Origin: Erwinia sp. JUb26
GTDB taxonomy: Bacteria > Pseudomonadota > Gammaproteobacteria > Enterobacterales > Enterobacteriaceae
Direction of reading: 5' to 3'
Assembly (NCBI RefSeq): GCF_003751505.1
Contig: NZ_RJVB01000001.1
Location: 186,001-250,000 of the forward strand
Length of the DNA: 64,000 nucleotides
Part shown: in pieces, positions 58,353-64,000 of the stretch
How the letters are laid out: the number at the start of each line of letters is the position of its first letter
How positions within the stretch are numbered: position 1 is the first letter of the stretch
Program-made: the position numbers and the translations under genes
Notes under the pieces: model-generated
Databases searched by the model: none
What the model was told of the DNA's origin: nothing
What the model saw: only the letters and a program-made list of their open reading frames with translations

Positions 58353-59870
58353 TCACTCCTTCACCTGACGAACGACATCAATCACCGAACCGTCGCGATA
58401 GCGCACTACGGCAATCGTCCGGTCGGTAAAGGCAATCGGCTGCGGTTTTCCGGTCAGCAGTTCGGCCCGCTCGCGCAGCCATTCAATTGCCACCACTTTC
58501 ATGCCGGCCTCTTGCAGTCGGTCCGCCAGCTCGGGGCGCGCCGGGTTAACGGCAATACCGTGATCGGTAACCAAAATGTCGATGCTGGAGCCCGGCGTCA
58601 CACAGGTGGTGACTTTATTCACCAGGGTTGGGATGCGGCCGCGAACCAGCGGGGCGACGATAATTGACAGCGCGGCGGCCACCGCCGTATCGCAGTGGCC
58701 GCCGGACGCGCCGCGCAGCACGCCATCGGAGCCGGTCAGTACGTTGACGTTAAAGCTGGTATCCACCTCCAGCGCGCTGAGGATCACCACATCGAGGCGA
58801 TCGACCGAGGCGCCTTTTGAACGCCAGTTAGCGTACTGATTGGCGCTGATCTCGATATGGTTGGGGTTGCGCGCCAGCGATTCCGCCGCGTGGCGGTCGA
58901 AGCTCTGCACGTCGAGCAGCTTACCGATCAGTCCCTTTTCGTGCAGATCCACCATAGCGGCGGTAATACCGCCGAGAGCAAAGGCGGCGTGAACATCGCG
59001 GCGGCGCATACTGTCCTCCAGGAAACGGCTCACCGCCAGCGAGGCCCCGCCGGTGCCGGTTTGCAGCGAAAATCCTTCCTTAAAGTAGCCGGAGTTAACT
59101 ACCACTTCGGCGGCGCTGCGGGCGATCAGCAGCTCGCGGGGATTGGTGGTCATGCGGGTGGTATCCGCACCGATTTTGTCGGCGTCGCCCACCTGTGGGA
59201 CCTGAACAATTAGATCTATCCGATCCTGCGCCAGGCTGGCCGGCGCATGCGGGTAGCTGACAATCTCCTCGGTCAGCAGCACCACCTTATGGGCATATTG
59301 CGCATCGACTTTGGCATAGCCCAGCGAGCCGCAGCAGGCGCGGCCGATGCGGCCACTGGCGTTGCCCGCCGGGTCGCAGGCGGGCACGCCGAGGAAAGCG
59401 ACATCGATAGTCAGTTCGCCACGGTCAAGCAGCTCGACGCGGCCGCCGTGCGAATGGATCTGAACCGGTTCGGCAAGCAGCCCGCGCGAAATCGCTTCCG
59501 CCAGCGGACCGCGCAGGCCTGAGGTGTAAATACGGCTGACCACGTTATTGCGGATGTGGTCGATCAGCGGCGCGTGGCAGTCGTTTAGCGAACTGGAAGC
59601 CAGCGTCAGGTTTTTAAATCCCAGACGGGCAATCGCCTCCATCACCGCGTTCAGCGTCAGGTCACCGCCGCGAAAGGCGTGGTGGAAGGAGACGGTCATG
59701 CCGTCTCTCAATCCCGAGCGGCGAATGGCCTCTTCGAGGGTGGCGCAGATCTTGCCGTCGCGCGGCTTTTGCGCCTGCTGATTCAGCTTGGAAACGGATT
59801 GATATACCGGGTAGCCATACGCGGGCTGTCGACGTTCGCGCATGTGTTCATCGGATTGATACTGAGTCAT
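58353..59870 (-). CDS. citF: CitF, citrate lyase alpha subunit (citrate CoA-transferase)
   Basis: A 505-aa subunit that swaps the acetyl group of the acyl carrier for citrate, giving citryl-ACP. The N-terminal AFRGGDLTLN and central TGTGGASLAVSRF stretches match CitF. Works in the cytosol with CitD and CitE as a large complex. Start ATG 59870 has AAGGACAG upstream; nine bases separate it from citE. Confidence 0.95.
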   Translation of the reverse strand: MTQYQSDEHMRERRQPAYGYPVYQSVSKLNQQAQKPRDGKICATLEEAIRRSGLRDGMTVSFHHAFRGGDLTLNAVMEAIARLGFKNLTLASSSLNDCHAPLIDHIRNNVVSRIYTSGLRGPLAEAISRGLLAEPVQIHSHGGRVELLDRGELTIDVAFLGVPACDPAGNASGRIGRACCGSLGYAKVDAQYAHKVVLLTEEIVSYPHAPASLAQDRIDLIVQVPQVGDADKIGADTTRMTTNPRELLIARSAAEVVVNSGYFKEGFSLQTGTGGASLAVSRFLEDSMRRRDVHAAFALGGITAAMVDLHEKGLIGKLLDVQSFDRHAAESLARNPNHIEISANQYANWRSKGASVDRLDVVILSALEVDTSFNVNVLTGSDGVLRGASGGHCDTAVAAALSIIVAPLVRGRIPTLVNKVTTCVTPGSSIDILVTDHGIAVNPARPELADRLQEAGMKVVAIEWLRERAELLTGKPQPIAFTDRTIAVVRYRDGSVIDVVRQVKE

Positions 59871-59879
59871 AGTCTGTCC

Positions 59880-60788
59880 TTATTCATCACGCAGCCCGGA
59901 AAGCGCCGCGCGGGAAAGTACCAGCCGGGCGCGTTCAATCACCGGGCTGTCCACCATTTTTCCGTTGAGTGACACCACGCCGCGCCCTTCAAGGGCGGCG
60001 GTTTCGGCGGCGTCGACAATCTGCTGAGCCTGGGTAAAGGCTTTACGTGTGGGGGCGAAGAGGTTGTGCAGCAGATCGATCTGGCGCGGGTTAATCAGCG
60101 ATTTACCGTCGAAACCCAGCTGGTGAATGTGTGCTGCTTCGTGCAGGAAGCCGGCATCGTTATTGGCGTCGGAATAGACGGTATCGAACGCCTGAATGCC
60201 CGCCGAGCGTGCCGCCTGTAGAATGGAACAGCGGGCGAACAGCAGTTCGACGCCTTCCGGCGAACGCTCGGTGCGCAGATCGCGCACGTAGTCCTCCGCC
60301 CCCAGCGCGATACCGATTAAGCGCGGTGACGCGTGGGCAATCGCCACCGCCTGGGTAATCCCCTGCGCGGATTCGATCGCCGCCAGCAGGCCAGTGCTGC
60401 CGGGTTCACGACCGCACTGTTTTTCGATACGGCTGATTTCGGTCTCGATATCGATGACGTCCTGCGCGGTGTCCGTTTTCGGCAGGCGCACGATATCCGC
60501 ACCGCCGCGCACCACGGCTTGCAGATCGTCCAGGCCGAAGGCTGAGTCCAGGGCATTAACGCGAACAATGGTTTCGACGTCCTGGTAAAGGGGATGCTGG
60601 AGCGCGTGATACACCAGGCGGCGCGCGGCGTCTTTCTCGCGCAGGATCACCGAGTCCTCAAGGTCAAACATCAGCGCGTCGGCGCGATAAATAAACGCGT
60701 TACTGACCATCGCGGCGTTGGCACCGGGTACAAACAGCATGCTGCGGCGGATGCGCGATCGGCGATCGGCGTTAAGCGACAGGGTCAT
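59880..60788 (-). CDS. citE: CitE, citrate lyase beta subunit (citryl-ACP lyase)
   Basis: A 302-aa TIM-barrel lyase that splits citryl-ACP into oxaloacetate and acetyl-ACP. Conserved pieces: [10 protein letters not shown] near the N-terminus, the metal-binding MFDLEDSV and [15 protein letters not shown]. It overlaps citD by four bases (ATGA). Identity firm from sequence and position. Confidence 0.95.
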   Translation of the reverse strand: MTLSLNADRRSRIRRSMLFVPGANAAMVSNAFIYRADALMFDLEDSVILREKDAARRLVYHALQHPLYQDVETIVRVNALDSAFGLDDLQAVVRGGADIVRLPKTDTAQDVIDIETEISRIEKQCGREPGSTGLLAAIESAQGITQAVAIAHASPRLIGIALGAEDYVRDLRTERSPEGVELLFARCSILQAARSAGIQAFDTVYSDANNDAGFLHEAAHIHQLGFDGKSLINPRQIDLLHNLFAPTRKAFTQAQQIVDAAETAALEGRGVVSLNGKMVDSPVIERARLVLSRAALSGLRDE

Positions 60789-61081
60789 TTTGCATTCTCC
60801 CAGGGCAGGGCGGTGAGGCCCGCAGCGCGGGCCAGCAGGGTTTCCAGCCGGGCGCGCAGGATGCAGTCCAGCGCGCCTTTATCGTCAACGATCAGCTGCA
60901 CGCCCCGCACGTCGTAGTGGCGCAGCGTCTGCAGAAGGGTGGCGCGGATCGCCTCGCCAAACTGCTTTTCAACGCTGCTGTTGATCTGCAGTTCGATATC
61001 CTGCCCGTCGGCAGGGGCGATGCGGATCATCACATCACCGGATTCCAGAGTGCCGGCAACGGCTGCATGGATTATTTTCAT
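60785..61081 (-). CDS. citD: CitD, citrate lyase gamma subunit (acyl carrier protein)
   Basis: A 98-aa acyl carrier protein. Ser14 in [11 protein letters not shown] is the attachment site of the phosphoribosyl-dephospho-CoA prosthetic group. It carries the acetyl and citryl thioesters between CitF and CitE. ATGA overlaps join it to citC and citE, so the three are translated together. Confidence 0.95.
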   Translation of the reverse strand: MKIIHAAVAGTLESGDVMIRIAPADGQDIELQINSSVEKQFGEAIRATLLQTLRHYDVRGVQLIVDDKGALDCILRARLETLLARAAGLTALPWENAK

Positions 61082-62136
61082 GTTTCACCTGTTACTGATT
61101 CAGAATGGGAGCGTTTGCCTGCGGCGAACATCTGCTGCAGGTAGTCAAAGGTGGTGGGGGGCACCAGATGCCTGATAAGGTCGGCCTGCTGTTTCACCAG
61201 CAGCTGGCGAACCCAGGAGGCGGAAATGGCTTTGCCCTGGTACTGCACGCGCTCAATTTCCACGAGCTCAACCGGCGGTGCATCCATCGTCGGATCGCTG
61301 AGGCAGCGGCGCATATCGCGGTTGTAGTTTGCGGTGACGGGGCAGAACGGCTCGCTGCCGACAAACCGGTGAGTAATTCCCAGCGCCGGAGCAATGTGCT
61401 GGCGAAAAATCTGCAGATCGATTTCGGTGTAGCAGCGATCGATCACGCCCTGTTCTTTGATGAAGTAACAGGGGAAGGTGGCGCGGGAGATCAGGTATTC
61501 CGAGCCGCGATGCACCGTCAGGCCCGGAATGTCTACGGTTCCGGCACGCACCAGCGCCAGACGATCTTCATACGGGAAGCGTGAAGTATCCTCCTTGACC
61601 AGAAACACGTGCAGCCAGTCGCACCGGGCGGCGGCCTGCTGGATCAGATAGCGGTGGCCGAGGGTAAACGGATTGGCATTCATCACAATGCAGCCCGTCC
61701 TGCTGCCGCCGCGCCGCAGGGTGGTCAGGAAGCTGGCGTAGCGCTCCAGGCGGGTTGCGTCGTTCTCCATCAGCACCATGATGCCGGGAACGCGGGCGAG
61801 GGGATAAAAGCCGCACTGCCCGAACAGCGTTTCGTTTTCACTTTTTGTGTAAAGAAATAAATGCGTGCACTGCCTTTCATAGGCCAGATGGATTAATTCC
61901 GTCGCCAGCGTGAGTGCCAGGCCTTCCCCGCGGGCGGACTCGCTGATGGCGACGCATTTAATAATGTTTCCGGCAATACCGCCGCAGGCAATCAGCTGCT
62001 CATCGCGAGTGACGGTAATAAACACCTCTACCGACGTATCGATGTTCAAATCGTTGTGGCGCAGAAACTGAATAATGGCGGCCATCTTCCTGTTTTCGGC
62101 GCGTTTCACCTGGGAAAATACACATTGAGATAACAT
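61078..62136 (-). CDS. citC: CitC, [citrate (pro-3S)-lyase] ligase
   Basis: A 352-aa ligase that acetylates the thiol of the citrate lyase prosthetic group with acetate and ATP. It has an N-terminal GNAT-like domain ([16 protein letters not shown]) and a nucleotidyltransferase domain with the [13 protein letters not shown] motif, including the HxGH-like GHR. First gene of the cit operon, divergent from citA with a 321-base gap. Confidence 0.95.
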   Translation of the reverse strand: MLSQCVFSQVKRAENRKMAAIIQFLRHNDLNIDTSVEVFITVTRDEQLIACGGIAGNIIKCVAISESARGEGLALTLATELIHLAYERQCTHLFLYTKSENETLFGQCGFYPLARVPGIMVLMENDATRLERYASFLTTLRRGGSRTGCIVMNANPFTLGHRYLIQQAAARCDWLHVFLVKEDTSRFPYEDRLALVRAGTVDIPGLTVHRGSEYLISRATFPCYFIKEQGVIDRCYTEIDLQIFRQHIAPALGITHRFVGSEPFCPVTANYNRDMRRCLSDPTMDAPPVELVEIERVQYQGKAISASWVRQLLVKQQADLIRHLVPPTTFDYLQQMFAAGKRSHSESVTGET

Positions 62137-62457
62137 ATCTGGCGTTTTTCCACCTCTTCACGTTTCCGTATGGGCAACGTAGAGGATGATAATTTTCTTC
62201 AAATCAATAACATTCATGGCACGAATGCGGACGTTAACTGACTAATTCGGCGATATTACGTGCATGCAGTACGATATTTTTTGATTTGATTCATAAACTG
62301 CGATCTGATTTAAAAGAGCTTAATGGTTTTTATTTGCTTAATTAATTTTGTGACGGATACTGGCAGGGTTATATTTTACTTAATGCAGTGAATTTAAATT
62401 TTATCGACAATAATGGATATGATGTTGCGGAACAGGGAAGTGAAAAGGGTCAATAAA
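62137..62457. promoter_or_regulatory. Divergent citC/citA control region
   Basis: A very AT-rich 321-base region between the divergent start codons, the expected place for CitB (DpiA) binding sites, which are AT-rich. A TTTTGTGACGG stretch at 62347-62357 resembles half of a CRP site. No exact operator is claimed. Confidence 0.5.
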
Positions 62458-63738
62458 ATGAATAAAAACTGTTTGCGCCTGTTTGAATGTCGAATGTTTC
62501 CTCTGCGATTTTTCCTGTTTCTATTACTGATCTCCGTTCTGCTCATTGCCGCTCTGGGCCACTATTTCTCGACCCGATTTGAGGATTACCTGAACCACCA
62601 GGTGTGCGATATGGCGATGAATCAGGCGCGGATTATCGCCTCCAACGACAGCGTGGTGGCCGCGGTAGAAGCGCGGGATACCGCTCAGTTGGGAGCGATT
62701 GTGCGCCGTCTGGCGCGCGGTTCGGACTTCGACTACCTGGTGATCGGCGACCGCCGCTCAATCCGCCTCTATCACCCGAATCCAGCCAAAATTGGCTATC
62801 CGATGCAGTGGACTAAACCCGGCGCGCTGGAGAAGGGCGAAAGCTACTTTATCAGCGGAGAAGGGTCGATTGGCGTGGCGCTGCGGGCGAAAACCCCGGT
62901 GTTTGACCGCCACGGCCAGGTGGTTGGTGTAGTCTCGCTCGGCTATCTCTCCAGCAAAATTGAGGGCTGGCGGCGGGACTTTATTCTGCCGGTCGCCGGT
63001 GCTTTTGCGGCGATGCTTTTCCTGCTGCTGATGCTGTGGTGGCTGTTTGCCGCCTACCTTAAGCGCCGGATGCGCGGTATGGAACAGTATGTTGACGGCC
63101 TGCGAACCCAGCGCCACGAGCAGCTTAACTGGATGTCGACGATCAACGGCCTGCTGCAGATGAAGGAGTACGATCGGGTACTGGAGATGGTGCACGGCGA
63201 ATCCGACCTGCAGCAGGCGCAGATCGATTGGCTAATGGCGTCCTTTGCCGATCGTCAGCTGGTCGGGCTGCTGTTTGGCAAGATGCAGCGGGCACGGGAG
63301 CTGGGCTTAACGCTGGCGGTCGCCGACGGCAGCCAGCTGCGGCAGCTGCCGACGGGGCTGAACAGCGCTGAATTTGCCTCCATCGTTGGCAATCTGCTGG
63401 ATAATGCCTTTGAAGCCAGCCGGGACTGTGCGCCGGAGCATCGCTCGGTTGAACTGTATCTGAGTGACGAAGGAACCGAGGTGCTGATCGAAGTGGCCGA
63501 TCGGGGCTGCGGTATCGCCGTAGACCGGCGAGAAGCGATCTTCAACCGGGGAGTCAGCAGCAAAACGAATCAGGACGAGGAGCACGGTATCGGTCTTTAT
63601 CTGATCGCCGGCTACGTGGCACGCTGCGGCGGGGTGATTACGCTGGAAGATAACCCGCCCTGTGGCTCGCTGTTTTCTATTTATTTACCGAAAGTGAAAC
63701 CGACGTATGGCACAACCTCTGAGCATTTTGATCGTTGA
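62458..63738 (+). CDS. citA: CitA (DpiB)-type sensor histidine kinase lacking the PAS domain
   Basis: A 426-aa kinase. Membrane helix (residues about 16-36), periplasmic citrate-sensing domain with FDYLVIGDRRSIRLYHPN, second helix about 182-202, then directly the dimerisation region with RHEQLNWMS (His220), and the ATPase domain with N box GNLLDNAFEAS and G boxes. Family members are about 540-550 aa and have a cytoplasmic PAS domain of about 120 residues between helix 2 and the His box. Here KRRMRGM runs straight into EQYVDGLR; the frame is kept. ATG 62458 (AAAAGGG upstream) is chosen over 62413. Its end overlaps citB by 32 bases. Confidence 0.9.
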   Translation: MNKNCLRLFECRMFPLRFFLFLLLISVLLIAALGHYFSTRFEDYLNHQVCDMAMNQARIIASNDSVVAAVEARDTAQLGAIVRRLARGSDFDYLVIGDRRSIRLYHPNPAKIGYPMQWTKPGALEKGESYFISGEGSIGVALRAKTPVFDRHGQVVGVVSLGYLSSKIEGWRRDFILPVAGAFAAMLFLLLMLWWLFAAYLKRRMRGMEQYVDGLRTQRHEQLNWMSTINGLLQMKEYDRVLEMVHGESDLQQAQIDWLMASFADRQLVGLLFGKMQRARELGLTLAVADGSQLRQLPTGLNSAEFASIVGNLLDNAFEASRDCAPEHRSVELYLSDEGTEVLIEVADRGCGIAVDRREAIFNRGVSSKTNQDEEHGIGLYLIAGYVARCGGVITLEDNPPCGSLFSIYLPKVKPTYGTTSEHFDR

Positions 63739-64000
63739 AGATGAAACCGCGCTGGCCGAAATGCACGCCGAATTTCTTCGCCAGCGCTGCAGCTACGGGC
63801 AGGTGTGGCTGGCAGGAAATTTAGCCCAGGCGCGCGTGATGATTGCGCGCTTCAGGCCGTCGCTGATCCTGCTGGACAACTTTTTGCCGGATGGTAACGG
63901 CATCACGCTGCTGCATGAGCTGACCGCCGCGCACAGCCCGTGCGGCGTGGTCTTCACCACCGCCGCCAGCGATATGGACACGGTTGCGGAAGCCGTCCGC
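63707..64000 (+). CDS. citB: CitB (DpiA) response regulator, 5' part
   Basis: Truncated by the window end; 98 codons are visible. The receiver domain shows the acidic pair in LIVEDE (residues 8-13), the phosphorylated Asp in ILLDNFLPDGNG (about residue 57), and VVFTTAAS with the conserved Thr. It matches CitB/DpiA of E. coli. With CitA it activates the cit genes in response to citrate. The start overlaps the citA end, a usual arrangement. Confidence 0.93.
   Translation, partial: MAQPLSILIVEDETALAEMHAEFLRQRCSYGQVWLAGNLAQARVMIARFRPSLILLDNFLPDGNGITLLHELTAAHSPCGVVFTTAASDMDTVAEAVR

Noticed and set aside
1..64000. tRNA, rRNA genes or replication origin
   Set aside because: None recognised on either strand; even near the RtT-like repeats, where a tRNA-Tyr might be expected, no tRNA fold or sequence was seen.

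Overview
The window comes from a gamma-proteobacterium of the order Enterobacterales. The evidence is the nac-cbl pair, yajD, an E. coli-like citCDEFX-citT/citAB locus, a phnFGHIJKLMN C-P lyase operon and a TPP-riboswitch-controlled tenA. The many transport and oxidoreductase genes and the intergenic palindromes would suit a plant- or soil-associated genus such as Erwinia, Pantoea or Kosakonia, but the genus cannot be fixed from this sequence.

Layout. 1-4.1 kb: tail of an MDR dehydrogenase, an SDR gene, then nac (sigma-54 promoter) and cbl. 4.1-7.2 kb: an inserted block holding an ABC-F ATPase with its own leader peptide and a likely attenuator, plus an SDR gene; it is bracketed by degraded duplicate copies of the cbl/lysR junction. 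7.1-9.5 kb: a divergent lysR/MFS pair. 9.6-26.6 kb: a large catabolic region with succinate-semialdehyde dehydrogenase, then a long same-strand cluster (aldehyde dehydrogenase, HAD enzyme, two DAO-type flavoenzymes, a peptide-type ABC importer, double GNAT protein, 2-hydroxyacid dehydrogenase, M20 amidohydrolase, class III aminotransferase, Lrp-type regulator). The cluster is preceded by CRP-, NtrC- and sigma-54-like sites. 26.7-31.1 kb: palindromic repeats, a YafO-family toxin with an unrelated 198-aa partner, yajD, an SDR gene, a small lipoprotein. 31.2-35.8 kb: GNAT plus hydantoinase/oxoprolinase A and B. 36.2-42.5 kb: an accessory stretch with an epimerase-like gene, two MFS pumps, LysR and AraC regulators and a broken tyrosine recombinase. 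42.8-44.2 kb: an O-methyltransferase, a palindrome and two copies of a structured 158-bp repeat resembling the RtT family. 44.3-51.1 kb: phnFGHIJKLMN. 51.3-54.6 kb: a secreted BBE-type flavoenzyme with two c-type cytochromes. 54.8-56.2 kb: an Rpn remnant and riboswitch-tenA. 56.3-64 kb: citrate fermentation genes and the CitAB two-component system, with a CitA that lacks its cytoplasmic PAS domain.

How parts fit together. Nac/NtrC logic at the left end and NtrC/sigma-54-like sites before the catabolic cluster point to nitrogen scavenging. The cluster can be read as import, N-acylation, amine oxidation, aldehyde oxidation, deacylation to GABA, then GabT and SSADH to succinate; this is inference. 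The phn genes provide phosphonate use but lack phnCDE and phnP here. The cit operon lacks citG here. The observations most worth checking are the ABC-F leader/attenuator, the YafO toxin with a new partner, the proposed acylated-amine pathway, the BBE flavoenzyme-cytochrome operon and the PAS-less CitA.
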